Below are positions 21,720 through 32,429 of a DNA stretch of 64,000 nucleotides, in pieces. The DNA is taken from NCBI GenBank assembly GCA_012845835.1, contig JABAKD010000007.1, forward strand, positions 4,913,358 through 4,977,357, in the 5' to 3' direction. The notes beneath the pieces were generated by a model that had not been told where the DNA came from, searched no databases, and was given only the letters and a program-made list of their open reading frames with translations. The stretch comes from Undaria pinnatifida (taxonomy: Eukaryota; Sar; Phaeophyceae; Laminariales; Alariaceae). Numbering within the stretch: the stretch's first letter is position 1; each line of letters opens with the position of its first letter. Both the position numbers and the translations under genes were made by a program.

Positions 21720-23480
21720 TAAGACGGTCATACACTGCAAACACCCAGTGGCTTCCTGTGAGCCCCCTACGGTGTGTAAAAGGTAGACCCTTGCATCGTC
21801 GTACATAGCACGGTCATCGAAAAAGACAACAATTGGATCTCGACCTAAAGAATCAATAACGGCAGGCTCGTTTGCCTAGCGGTTCGTCTACCCGCGGGTC
21901 GCGAAGAGCACCGACAGTCACTACAGCAGAGTGGTGGGTGCGTCTGCTGTGCACGCAATGCAACGCAGTGCACACACACAAGCCGTGCTGGTACATGTTG
22001 TGTGCAGTGCGTGACGCGCGCGGTAAAAATTGGGATGTAAATATAAGAATCGTTTACATATTAGTTCAGAGATAAAACGGATCTTATATTTAAGGTTAAC
22101 GTGGATGCAAATGTAATAACCGGATGGTGTTAATATTATTACAAAAACACACTTACATTTCCGTCTGCATTTCAGATCATACATATTGTACAGCTGGAGT
22201 GCATTTTATTTTTTATAATATTGTACGAAGACCGATGGCAGATCATCTGTTCTGTTAGTATAGTATGGGCCACTGCTAAATATACATTGACTGCTGTGGA
22301 CTGGCAGCATCAGAACCCAGAAAAATTGCATGCGTGTGATTGACATTCCTCCACCCCCACGCTGACCTGTTCTCTGTATCGGGAAGGCAACGAGAAGCCA
22401 GCCGGAGAGTTTTGGGTGCCTCTTCCTCTTCTTGCTCTTCTCCGGTTTGCTTCTTCGCTATTGCTTTAGGCTGATGTTTGCTTGCGCGCATATAAGAAAT
22501 GATCCTACTACTCTGCACCTCTGTGTGGTGATGCTGCGATGAAAGCAATGAACGTCGTGCAGCTGGTGCGGTGCTTGGGCAACAAGAAAGCGTGCACAGC
22601 AGTGCACAACCTTGGGAGCTGTTTTCTCAAAGGGTTTCCATAAAATATAGCGGCATTATTACTCGGTATACTCTATCTTTTTAACGAGATTCCCCCGCCG
22701 GAAGAGCAAGGCCAGCAGTCAAGCAGCCGGCGGCCAGCAGTCAGCACTTACCGCAAACCACGCAAGACGACGAAAACCCTCGAACAACGTTCCAAGCTGT
22801 GTTTTCCCTACTGTGCAGAGACTGCGAACGCCAAGTGATGCGTCGACGGAAAGATCTCGAAACAAATTTTCGAAAGCCAATGCCGTTTTCGTTATCTGTT
22901 GTGCCACCTTGTGTGCTACCTGGTACAGCAGTACCTAGTACACGGTAGGAGCCAGCACAAGCCGGCAACTAGGTAGCCAGCAGCCACAAGCCACCGCCAG
23001 CATCGGAGCAGAAAGTGATGCGAAGAGTCGGTCGCTGTTCGTGAGATCACCTGCACAGAGCCGACCCGGTGGGAGGTGAGAAACGTTTTCCATTCCTCGG
23101 GAGCCAGCGCGCTTTCTCATGTATGCTGTACGGGGCACTCACAGCAAAGATCCCCAGACTCTCACATGTGTACACCCTTCAACCCTCGTCCATTCCAACA
23201 AGTGGTTCGGTTTCTCATATGTAGTTCATATAGCAAGCAACAACAGCGCTGGCGGTAGGCACGTATACACGTATATACGAAGTACTCGCAGTGGGGCTGA
23301 AAATGCCTGGAAAAAACTGGAAACTATGCCACAGGCTTAAAAGTATGCCACAGGCAACAAAACAGCAGTTGCGCCCGTGTTAGTATTTTGAAGTGGTACC
23401 GATCGTGGTTCCGAACGTGCTGCAAAACGAACGAACAACGAGGTCCATCGAGCAAACTATCTGTTCATGAGCAGATTACG
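21720..23480. other. Non-coding stretch, nothing recognised
   Basis: Contains GCCAGCAGTCA duplications near 22710-22745 and a GGCAACTAGGTAGCCAGCAG region near 22965. Only short unconvincing ORFs. Confidence 0.3.
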
Positions 23481-23488
23481 TACCAGGT

Positions 23489-24546
23489 CACGCATGCTAC
23501 ACGATAGAGGTAGCACTTTTGGTCTGAAATGGTTTCTGAACTACAGGGCTCCTTCGACCGGTGACAATGGAAGGCCAAAAGTTTGAAATTCCTGAAGATC
23601 CCAGCCAAACTTTGCCTGAACGGTCGCCTATGGACCCAATTTATTTGGTGGATTTTTCTTTTTGCAACTTTCCAGAATTCCGAAAAAAAAAGATTTCTCG
23701 CGGCGATCTTGGCCAACATCGGCCTGAGAAATTCTCAAGCAGATCTTGGATTAGTCGCGGCGCAATTCCGCGTTCTGCATACACTCCGGTCGAAGAAATT
23801 AACGACAGCGTCGTGAACTCTGAACGTGGCGAGCTCGTTAGGGGCTCCGACCCGCCCTTGGTGTGCAGCGCTCACTCTACGGCCGGTGATTTGTGGCGGG
23901 CGCCGATCAGGCTTCTGTTAAAAACACATTTGGCGGCTGGTGTGTAGAACACTGAGATAAAAACTCTATCGTTTCCCAACGGGCGAAAAACAGAATTTTG
24001 AGAGGATGGGACGGAACACCACAGGACAACACAAGCAACCTCTCACGCCCTAGGGCATGGATCGAGATGAACTCTTCAGCGCTGTCGCGAACGTTCATGT
24101 GGCCTTGTCCGGAACGAAGAGGAGTGGCCATGGGATGTGTCTGTCGAGATCGAAGGTCAATCGTGTTGGGTGGGCAGGGTTGATCAAGGCGTGATGAAAA
24201 ATAGACAATGTTACCTGTTGGACCAGATGACCACAAAAAGAGCCAAAAAATATATTTTAGCCATTTTCACCCCATAGCGACGTTTTACCCGGAATCTTTC
24301 TGCAAACAACCCCCAAAAAAAAGTTTGCAAACTTTTTGGCCAAACTGTCGGCCTCGCATTGCATTACCCCAAAATCGTTGGAAATAGGTCATTTTTTGTG
24401 CACGATTCTCTGTGTGTACCTCGGTGATGGGATTTTCATCCAGTACATTGAAACTTTATTTTTCTCGTGAATTTGGGAGATGTCTCAAGCTCCCAAATTG
24501 AGAAAACCCAGAAAAAAAGCGGTGCACATCTGTCATAGCACGCGTC
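23489..24546 (-). mobile_element. MITE-family element enlarged by module M
   Basis: The ends are CACGCATGCTACACGATAGA at 23489 and the inverse ending GCACGCGTC at 24546. They are flanked by a perfect 4-bp duplication AGGT (23485-23488 and 24547-24550). The outer parts match the 260-bp MITE in reverse orientation (GGTTTCTGAAC...GGGCTCCTT, then ACCCCAAAATCGTTGGAAAT, GATGGGATTTTCATCC). Between GGGCTCCTT and ACCCCAAAATCG lies about 800 bp of module M. Confidence 0.8.
23557..24353 (+). repeat. Mobile module M, copy 1, with a conserved ORF
   Basis: Homologous to 11045-11852 (reverse). The plus-strand ORF 23561-23947 (128 codons) shares [28 protein letters not shown] and [17 protein letters not shown] with copy 2. 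A second conserved block at 23998-24183 reads [10 protein letters not shown] and PRAWIEMNSSALS. The family is unknown to me. Conservation at both DNA and peptide level does not tell which strand, if any, is coding. Confidence 0.6.
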
Positions 24547-24729
24547 AGGTATGCATGTGATTATGTGTAACATGTAACATATCACACCCCCTCGGATGAT
24601 TGTCCGATAATGTTTTAATAAGATACAATATAGCTGTGGCTAAAACGAGCGACAGCTGATAGATGTAACTGTCGTCAGACGTGTGCGCCCACGGGCCATT
24701 GGTTCGTGTGATTGCGAGGGGCACCACAG

Positions 24730-25060
24730 GTGGAATAGCGCCGATGTGACGTTTGGCCCAGCAGAGCCTCAACGGCAGTTGCGTCCTGATCTGCGTTCCC
24801 CCGTCCTACCAAGTAGTGTCTACGGGAGAAATCGGCACACACCCTCTATATCTCTCCTGAGACGACGATTCCCCCCCTGAGTACCCTCTGAACTTGACGA
24901 CAACGTAAAGGGGGAGGTTGGGCGGGGGCGCGTCGTCTGCAAACACCAACTCGACGACTTGGCCTCGAATGCCGTTCACGAGTCCAACTTATTGGTACAG
25001 GTTCTTCGTGAGCATGACCTTGGCTCCCTAAGCTAGGTAGAGGTCCCATTCAAGCCCCTC
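24730..25060 (-). pseudogene. PIF1-like DNA helicase fragment, broken
   Basis: The minus strand reads GAKVMLTKNLYQ, a stop, then VGLVNGIRGQVVELVFADD and LPLYVVVKFRGYSGG. After a frameshift it reads RTQLPLRLCWAKRHIGAI. These match the C-terminal helicase strings of PIF1/RRM3-type and Helitron helicases: GxxVMLxxNL, GLVNGxxG, VxxRF and the QxPLxLxWAxTIHKxQG region, where the last motif is degraded. Two in-frame stops and at least one frameshift make it a relic. It could be a Helitron piece or a host helicase duplicate. Confidence 0.6.
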
Positions 25061-25465
25061 CGCCGTGTCTGCTGTCGCCCTTCTGGCGTTGGCGCACGGA
25101 CCGAGTTTGGGTCAATCGCCCCCAACGGACGTCTCTCCATGACGACCTACTCTCACCACTAGACAGCAGTAGATACACTCAGCGGTTACACCCCTAGCGG
25201 GCACACACTCTCCATGCCCGCTCTCCGCTGGCCACTATTGTCGCCCGCTGCGCCCGTTGTCTGTGTGCTGCTGTTTTTGCCCGTGTGGTCTGCTGTGTGT
25301 GTGTTTTGTGTGTTTTGTTGCTCCGTGGTGGTCTAGACCTGCAGTCTGAAATCATATGATCCCACACTAAAATCAAGTTTAGTCGAAGACACGCACGCAA
25401 ACTATTTATTTTTCATGGGAGCCTGTATTGCGAGGCCCAGGGGTAGATTAGAAACTCGCTTCGCT

Positions 25466-25600
25466 CGAAAAATATTTTGAGGACGTCAGCCGCGAGTTCG
25501 ACGAATTTCCGGGTCAATACTCATCTTTGCAAGGTGCGTTGTTGGTACTTGTAATATACTATGTGGGTGAGTTTTTCCTTTATGGGAGGGTTCCTATTAT
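25466..25600 (-). repeat. Terminal repeat of the CAGCTTGCAAAGATGAG family (left end)
   Basis: Reads AATATTTTGAGGACGTCAGC, then GGGTCAATACTCATCTTTGC and TGTGGGTGAGTTTTTC; inverse of 225-375. Confidence 0.65.
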
Positions 25601-26290
25601 TCTGTTTTAATATACACCTGGTATATATCTACCAGGTATATTTTATTTTTCTCCACTATAACGGTTGGTGCTGGTATTTTATAATATTTCTCCCAAACGA
25701 CGGGGGTGGCGCACATATTATAATTCGGACAGATCGCGTGGATATCTCCCCGCAGACACATCGCTCGGTGTTCGCTTTCTCCGCGATGTGGTCGAGAAAA
25801 TCAGTTTACAAACTCGTCCGAGGGAGAGTGATGTCTGTGTGGGCGTCTGGGGACAGACCGCCGGCTCCGGGGAGTGATAATCACGACTACGGGGGCGTTT
25901 AGGAGCCATCCCCGGGTTTCAGATCTTGCATTCCGCATGTTTCTGCGCCGCACCCGTCCTCTCCAGCGCACCAGCCAACTCCCACAGACCAATTTGCAAC
26001 GATAGCGAAGTCCTGCAGCAGTGTGTTTACATCCTAACCCTAGGTGTATATCACGCCTCAAGAACTTGGCAAATTTGGTCGCCGCAGCTCTCATGGCCCT
26101 CGAAACAGACCCCAATAACCTTTTGTGACCCCAACCCAAAGCCGAAACACAAGGCCTGAAAAATAGGGATTTTTCCGACGCTCGAAACAACGCGAGGGGA
26201 GGATCTCCCTGACGACGGAAAACGACCACCCAAGTTTGGATATGTTTTGCGCGTACAGCACGCCTGACAGCTCACGCACCGGCGCAGGCA
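25600..26290. other. Non-coding stretch with a long unidentified ORF
   Basis: The minus-strand ORF 25801-26229 (142 codons) is Arg-rich and overlaps plus-strand ORFs. I see no domain and no splice context, and the composition does not favour either strand. Nothing else recognised. Confidence 0.3.
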
Positions 26291-26296
26291 ACGTCA

Positions 26297-26500
26297 GAGG
26301 TAGCACTTTTCGCCTGTTGTATTTTCTGAATGACGGGGGCACCTAAACCCAAAATCGTCAGAAAAAGGCCATTTTTTTTTGCACTATGACTTTTGTTTTG
26401 GTATGCCCCTGGCACGGGTTTGGTCGAACTTTGAGATTTTCTCCAATTGAGTTCACCCAACATCTGTTTTTTGTGAGAAAAATACAGTTCGTCAATTGAG
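26297..26500 (-). mobile_element. MITE family, reversed decayed copy
   Basis: Reads GTCAGAGGTAGCACTTTTCG, ATTTTCTGAATGACGGGGGC, ACCCAAAATCGTCAGAAAAA and, further on, GGTTTGGTCGAACTTTGAG. The left part is recognisable and the far end is lost. Confidence 0.65.
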
Positions 26501-26844
26501 GAGCCTCAGGGAACAATGGTGCAAAGGCCTCTATCGTATATTGTGTCCAATGCACGTTATCAAACTCCGGGCCCCGGTTTTTCTCTACAGCACAATAAGG
26601 GCGCGTGGCGGGCATACACAGCATAGAGGTTGATTGTATAAGTATCGCTTCGAAGCATTTTGTCGTGGCGGTAGAAGCGTTTCGAGAGCTTTTCCCGTCG
26701 ACACACCGCTCGGTGTTTTACACCCACCCCGCCGTTTGAAGAAACTATTAGGTTGGCATTTCGCCCGGGGAGGCGTGTTGTCTTCTGTGTTCCACTGCGG
26801 TGCTACACAGTATTAAATAATACAGGACACCTATTACTGCTATG

Positions 26845-27060
26845 CAATTCGATGCGAGTCGAAGAGGGAAGAAGTAGCTGTAATCTTATCCCGCGATAAA
26901 AAATGAAGGCACGTACCGTAGTGGGGGAGGGGGGAGAATAGCCTGCTTAAGGACCCCAGATCTGAGTTACGCTTATTCGGGAGGAGAAGGAGAAATTAAA
27001 AGTGCGACGACAATAGTAGGGGATGAGCAAATACACATACGATGATAAGAAACGGGATGA
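26845..27060 (+). repeat. Dispersed repeat G
   Basis: Contains CAATTCGATGCGAGTCGAAG, CCGCGATAAAAAATGAAGGC, ACGTACCGTAGTGGGGG and AGATCTGAGTTACG. Confidence 0.65.
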
Positions 27061-27470
27061 CAAGAAAAATCAGGCGGATACTCGCAGGAACATGCGAATT
27101 CCCGGAGCCTTTATACCCAAAGTTTTAGTAGTGTGAAACGCACCCTCTCCCGAGTAATTGGAAACCCACCCGTATTTGGTGTCCTGTACCGTAAACTGCA
27201 ACCATTTCCCCGGTCAATCCATGACCAACCATACATCACAATGACCCACGAACCACGAAGAACCATCCAACAGGATGGAGCTGTAAAACAACCATAAAAA
27301 GAAATCGCTCGTAAAGTGTGCGGACGCAAAAACTCCGCAAGTAGTCGCTCCTTCCTATCGGCCAGAACTCACAAACATTGCGCACTACCCCCACTATGCA
27401 GCATGTGAGAGGCGCATAGCAGCATCAAGAATCAATCACGCCAACGAACTCCAACGGTTTTTTTTCTGAG

Positions 27471-27584
27471 GATAGCAGTTCAAGTCGACTGGAAGGTGCA
27501 CGCAAACGTGGGCACGGCGACCGTGCAGGCCAAGGAGGACGAGGACCTATTCGGAATGACGCAAATAACCGCCATGTGTTAAGG
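27471..27584 (+). CDS. Possible orphan terminal exon
   Basis: A T-rich tract and GGATAG at about 27458-27476 look like a splice acceptor. It is followed by an open frame reading VQVDWKVHANVGTATVQAKE, then DEDLFGMTQITAMC and a TAA stop. The composition looks protein-like, but I do not recognise the family and find no partner exon upstream. It may be a decayed exon. Confidence 0.25.
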
Positions 27585-27804
27585 TATTAGTGGGGCATTA
27601 GTCCGTTTTACCACAAGCTAAAGGTTAACCAATAGCTTACCCAAACTAGGCCTTACAGAACTCTCCCCCCCTGAAACGTCGGGATAGCAGGTCGGCCGGA
27701 TATACGGGCAGACCTTTCAACATCCAAGCCGTTCCATTTCCTGGGGATACCAGGGGGAGTATTTTTCAAGTTTGACATGGGAAAAGTCTGGAGAAGTTTA
27801 TTAT

Positions 27805-27862
27805 GGCGGATGTGGGGTTTGGACCCACGACCCAAAGGTCCTGCCGACGACGCCACATGTAA
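27805..27862 (-). other. tRNA-like sequence (SINE head or pseudo-tRNA)
   Basis: The minus strand has a perfect T-arm GTGGG-TCCAAAC-CCCAC (27812-27828), preceded by TGGCGTCGTCGGCAGGACC, which resembles a D-arm with box A. The acceptor stem does not close. Confidence 0.4.
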
Positions 27863-28124
27863 AGTTATAGGGGGGACACAGGTGCCCCCTGTAGGTCTGC
27901 CAATTGGGCAGGTCCTCGGAGAGTACTCACTTTCTTTTCCTTCGTAGAGGCGTTGCTTTGTTCGATTCCACCAGAGCCCCCGATAGCTTCTGAGATCGGA
28001 GGCGCGTCTTCCGACCTATTCCCTAACTTTCTCGGATATAAAACGCCAACCTTATCATACGAAACCCATCAAAATAATCTCAAATTCGGATAATTACAGG
28101 CCTTTCGAGGCCGTATCTTAACAC

Positions 28125-29059
28125 ATGGTCCATGCAATTAGTGTCGCAATTCAACTGAGCGCCGCTGGCATGACGGCCCCCTTCGCCTATCGCACCGGCA
28201 AGGTGATAACACGCAGCCTGCTAGGTCGAATCCGAACGGGAAAGTCTTTTGCATCTCTCATGCGTGGTGCACCCAAGTTCAGACAATCACGGGAAAAAAC
28301 AATATAGAGAGGTTTGGGTTCGTCGATGACGGCGAGATTGGTCCACTAGCTTCCGGGCACATGCCGGTGCAGGAAGCACCGGACGCAGCGAGGCACGATG
28401 AGGTCGCTGCTGCTATAAGCAAACCAGGGGCGGTGCAGGAGTACATGGAGACCGCTCCCGCCTTCCCAGCAATGCTGGAAATTGGACGCGGCAAGCTCAC
28501 CGGTGACACCATTAAAATCGACATACAGCAGCATCACATCATATGGTAACCGCCGAATCTCAGGTTGCAACGTGTGGTCAACAAGGCCGACTGCTGTGTA
28601 CGTATCAAAGGAGCGTGCGACCGATCTACGGCAAGGATAGGAGGTATACTCGCATTTCATGTACGGAATGACCGAGGTGAATTGGCACTGATCCACCTGG
28701 AAGGGTTAATTGCTCCCTATCTAGGAGCAAACTCTAGTGTCGGTCGGAGCGCTTCACGAGAAGGGGTGAAGCTCGATCCAATGGCTAAACTTCCTTTTTA
28801 CGCGACGGTAACAGCGCGTTTCCCGTTTCAAGTTTCCCGTTTCAACGCAATGTCCACGGAAGTTCATCCTATGTGTGCTATTGAACGGAAAACATATAAA
28901 TCACCTGACGGCATAGTATCCCACACGGCGCTGAACACTGACTCGGCGCGCCGAAGGATGCTTACCTGTCGACCTGGCGCCTTGAAACATCTAGAGGAGG
29001 AGCTTACAACAAGGACGGATGCTATTTTTGACAGCTCCGGACTCGGAGAGCCGAGTTAG
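28125..29059 (+). pseudogene. Probable Ty1/copia-type polyprotein remnant
   Basis: Frame 1 covers 28125-28307. A second frame covers about 28331-29059 with one TAA at 28547-28549. The second frame reads RVVNKADCCVRIKG, HVRNDRGELALIHLEGLIAP and YLGANSSVGRSASREGVKLD. This resembles the copia segment after the protease, of the general form ADGxxVxIxGxG ... LxxVLYAPxLGxNLLSVGRLxxxGV. The assignment rests on this one pattern. There is a frameshift and a stop, and no LTRs were seen. Confidence 0.4.
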
Positions 29060-29394
29060 TTCGGGTATTCGTCAGCTGAGCTGCGAAAAGACAAGACGGT
29101 GGACCGCGGAAGCGTGGAGCACGCCCCACATGAGGGAATGAATCAAAACGCTCACGCAGGTACTTTTTTTTTTCACAGGAATGACTACCAAGACAATGCC
29201 CGGAACGTATGGTATTGCACATGCTTTTCCCGACGGGTTGGCCTTCTGAAGGGAGACCCGTGCAGATAGCGGAAGACACAATTTTGTCAACAAAGGACAC
29301 TTCGATGCAAAGGTTTGCGAGCAAGTATCTCTTCCTTGTTTTGAAACAGGTGTGTGACGATGGAGGAGTCTACATTATATGTCTTTTTGGCTGA

Positions 29395-30400
29395 GCACCG
29401 CGGCAGTGTCCACGGACCTCCACGGCATTCCACGGCCGTGTCCACGGCGTTCCACGAACAATCGCGGACACTCCACGGGCTACCGTGGGCTTTCCATGGG
29501 CTTCCACGGACATTCTACGAGCCTCCACGCACTGCCGCGGCAAGTGGCAGAACACCGTGGAGGACCATAGCACTAGCCAATACAATTCCACAGCAATCTC
29601 CAAGGCAAGGTCCACGGCAATCTCCACGGCAGCACCCACGGCAAAAGCCGCGGTCACACAGGGAAACGTCCGCGGACGCACCCACGGCAATGCCCACGGA
29701 CACACCCACGGACACGCTCACGGAAACACCCGCGGACTTGTACATGGAAACGCCCGCGGACATCCACGGATAGGTCCACGGAAACACCCACGGCAAGAAC
29801 CACGGCCATGCCCGCGGACACCGGGTTATTGTGCTTTTCAAAACCAACTAACCCTAACGCCAACCCTAACCCATTCGAATTACCGGTCGAGGTGCCCCCT
29901 AATGACATCACTGGGGTAAAATGGTTGGAAGAGTGTCAGATAACGTGTATCACTACCCGAGGGTTGCCGTGGCAATGGCCGCGGACGGCCGTGGATGGCC
30001 GTAGGAAATTTGCTGCATTTGGACGTCCGCGAAAACTGCCGTGGCAATTGCCGCGACTTCCCCGGACTTCCGTGGCGATTGCCGCGCTACCGTGGAAATG
30101 GCCACGGATGGCCGTGGAAATCACTACGGCAGTTCCGCGAAAAATACCGTGGCAATTGACGTGGACTTTTGTGGGTTGCTATGGTTGGTACGACGGAGTT
30201 TGCCACGGACAGAACCGTGGTACGTGCCGTGGCCACAACCGTGGCATTTGCCGTTGATGTGCAATGAGCCTTGGCACTGGCCGTGGAAATGACATGAGCC
30301 GTGGCGCTTGCCGTGGAAACCCGCAGATTCCCCCGGTAGCCCGTGGCAATACCCATGGAAGTCCACGGGAGTTCCGCAGTCATTGCTGCGGACTTCCGCC
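29395..30400. repeat. Inverted array: CCACGG-rich arm, spacer, CCGTGG-rich arm
   Basis: Between 29395 and about 29815 the hexamer CCACGG (with CCGCGG and CCACGA variants) recurs every 6-15 bp. Between about 29955 and 30400 its reverse complement CCGTGG takes over. The spacer (29820-29945) contains telomere-like CCAACTAACCCTAACGCC and CCAACCCTAACCC. The whole could fold into a long imperfect hairpin. Long ORFs here are by-products of the repeat. Confidence 0.85.
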
Positions 30401-30430
30401 AAGAAGTCAACTAATGTGCATCCGTGTGAC

Positions 30431-31048
30431 GATGGGGCTAATTTACAGCGAAGCCGTGCGGAAGACGGAAGGGGCCGCTCTGCGACAGGAGTCGCGGTGT
30501 ACATGCCAGGAGCAGGAGCACCCCCCGTAGACGAGAGAACAATAGAAGATGGGATGTTTGTGTTGAAATGCAATCTTCCGTGGAACTGGTTTATTCTGGA
30601 GCACTGTTGTTGGAGGCGTGTCTGCTGATACCACACCTCATGTGATAAATTAACCGTTGGCACAAAATCAAAACGATATGCAGTGCGCAAACTAGGGCGA
30701 CGTTGGATTTTTGAGGACAACATGGGTGCCGCATGCGCCTTTTTCGCTGCGGGGGACACTAGCCGCTCGTGCTCGCGAGTGATTCCGTGCTCGGTTGAAA
30801 AGGACCTTGAATGTATTTTTTTCGGGCGCAGCGTATCAACAAGCAATGCCATGGCGATTGTGTGTACCGTGAAAGACCCACGCTACGGTGGGGGAGCCAT
30901 TTGTTTGGAAGTGGGTTGCATTGGCTCGGGGTCACTTTCCTTTGCTATCTTGAGCTTTCGTGCTGTTGATATTTTGGGATGTGAATCCGCAATGGAACGA
31001 TGGGTTACGCTGCGACAAAAAAGAAAAGAAGAAAAAAAACTTGTCTGA
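30431..31048 (+). pseudogene. Unidentified interrupted ORF
   Basis: One plus-strand frame is open from inside the CCGTGG array to 31048 with a single TGA at 30626-30628. It includes ATGVAVYMPGAGAPPVDERT, KLGRRWIFEDNMGAACAFFA and KDPRYGGGAICLEVGCIGSG. I recognise no family. It could be part of the same decayed retroelement as 28125-29059, or chance. Confidence 0.25.
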
Positions 31049-31064
31049 CATATATTTCTTGTCC

Positions 31065-31190
31065 GTGAGGTAAAGAGTCACTCGCGCGAGTGGCTCAAAG
31101 CCGGCAGTGAAAATAGGGTATTAGCATGTTTTAACATCCCACATCCCCCCTGTACTGATACCCTACCGTGGCCTTGGTCACATGCTACGA
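31065..31190 (-). repeat. GATCAAGGCTACGGTAGGG family copy with CTCGCGCGAG palindrome
   Basis: Starts AGTCACTCGCGCGAGTGGCT (palindrome CACTCGCGCGAGTG at 31079-31092) and ends CTACCGTGGCCTTGGTC, the inverse of GACCAAGGCCACGGTAG. Related to 34175-34440, 53200-53435 and 53844-54080. Confidence 0.6.
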
Positions 31191-31243
31191 TAGAAGTAGC
31201 ACTTTTCGTCTGAAACGGTTTTCTGAATGACGGGACGCCTTAA

Positions 31244-31385
31244 ACCGTGACACATAAAAATGGTGACGACCTCCACCTTCACCCTGTTTCTAGGTCGGCC
31301 GCTTCAAGAAAATAAACCGTGACGCACATGAAAATCGTGACGACCTCCACTCATATCCTGTTTCCAGGTCGGCCGCTTCTAGACG
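31244..31385. repeat. Tandem duplication, unit about 75 bp
   Basis: Two units with AACCGTGAC(A/G)CA, ATGGTGACGACCTCCAC or ATCGTGACGACCTCCAC, CCTGTTTC(T/C)AGGTCGGCCG and CTTC. A reversed MITE end lies just before it (31186-31240). Confidence 0.8.
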
Positions 31386-31389
31386 CCCT

Positions 31390-32090
31390 CGCGTTAATCA
31401 GAGTAGGTGGGGCCCGCGTAAAATAAAAAGGAAAAGTAACGTCTATCATATATCCGTTGCCAAATGAACACCCAAACATCGAAATGGAATGGGGGGGGGG
31501 GGACTTCAAGTTACCGCGACACCCCACGCACCCGATGGTGGCGGCTCCGTGTCAAGCCTTTACCTGTCGTACATCTCCATGTGCTTCGACGTGTGCTCTC
31601 GCCTCCTGGCCCCCAAACGTGGTCGCCTTAGAAAGAAAATCAAATGAGGGTCTGTCTACTGTTCCTCCGTACGAAGACGGCGAAAAAAGTACCCGTGGAA
31701 AAACCATTGTTCCTCGGCACCATCATGGAAGCATTTATTTATGCTGCATAGAGTGTCATCAAAGGGGAAGTACAAGTGAAACTGAAAGTGTCCCCACCAA
31801 CAGTGCCATCACATATAGAGCACCGCTACCTACCCGTAGTGCCACAGCACATCGTGCCAAGTGCCACCGCCCAGAGTGCCACCACATGCAGTGACACTAA
31901 GAAAAAACAAAAGGCGTTAGGGAAGGTGACACCCACCACCGTGCCACTGCCCATGGTGTCACGATACATAGTCTCAGCACCCATAGTGCCAAAGCTCATC
32001 GTTCCACCACACACAGCGCCTCACCACCCATATGGAGAGACATGGGTTCGATTAGAAAGAAAACCAAGGGCATTAGGGAAAATATTACCA
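31390..32090. other. Non-coding stretch with GTGCCA-rich repeats
   Basis: Between 31770 and 32020 the word GTGCCA(C/T/A) followed by CAC(A/C)(T/C) recurs about ten times. No exon was seen. Confidence 0.4.
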
Positions 32091-32096
32091 CCCATA

Positions 32097-32360
32097 GACG
32101 CGTGCTACGACAGAGGTGCACCACTGTTTTTTCTGAGGTTCCTCAATTTGGGAGCTCAAGACCTCTCCCAAAAAACTGATACGGTAGGAGAAACGTTAAG
32201 CTGCTACCGGATGAAAAATCCCATATGGCCTAGGTACACGACGAGAATCATGCAAAAACAAATGGTCAATTTTCCGACGATTTGGGGTTAAGGAGCCCCG
32301 AAATTCAGGGACCATTTTCGCCAAAAAAAGGTATACCTCTAGACTATCGTAGCATGCGTC
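32097..32360 (+). mobile_element. MITE family member (264 bp) with CATA duplication
   Basis: TIR GACGCGTGCTACGACAGAGG at the left, inverse ending TATCGTAGCATGCGTC at the right. The interior has CTCAATTTGGGAGCTCAAGA, GCTACCGGATGAAAAATCCC, ATGGCCTAGGTA, TTCCGACGATTTGGGGTTAA and GGAGCCCCGAAATTCAG. The flanks are CATA (32093-32096 and 32361-32364). No coding capacity. Confidence 0.9.
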
Positions 32361-32429
32361 CATATGTGTATAGAACGGAAGGGCATACAAGAAAAAACAA
32401 AGTAATCACACGCGGGCGCACGTAGTTCG

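Noticed and set aside
25801-26229. A 142-codon minus ORF considered as a gene
   Set aside because: No recognised domain, overlaps equally long ORFs on the other strand, no splice or repeat support.
30124-30852. A 242-codon minus ORF rich in HGxCHG, and ORFs at 29354-29919
   Set aside because: Products of the CCACGG/CCGTGG arrays; no conserved domain.
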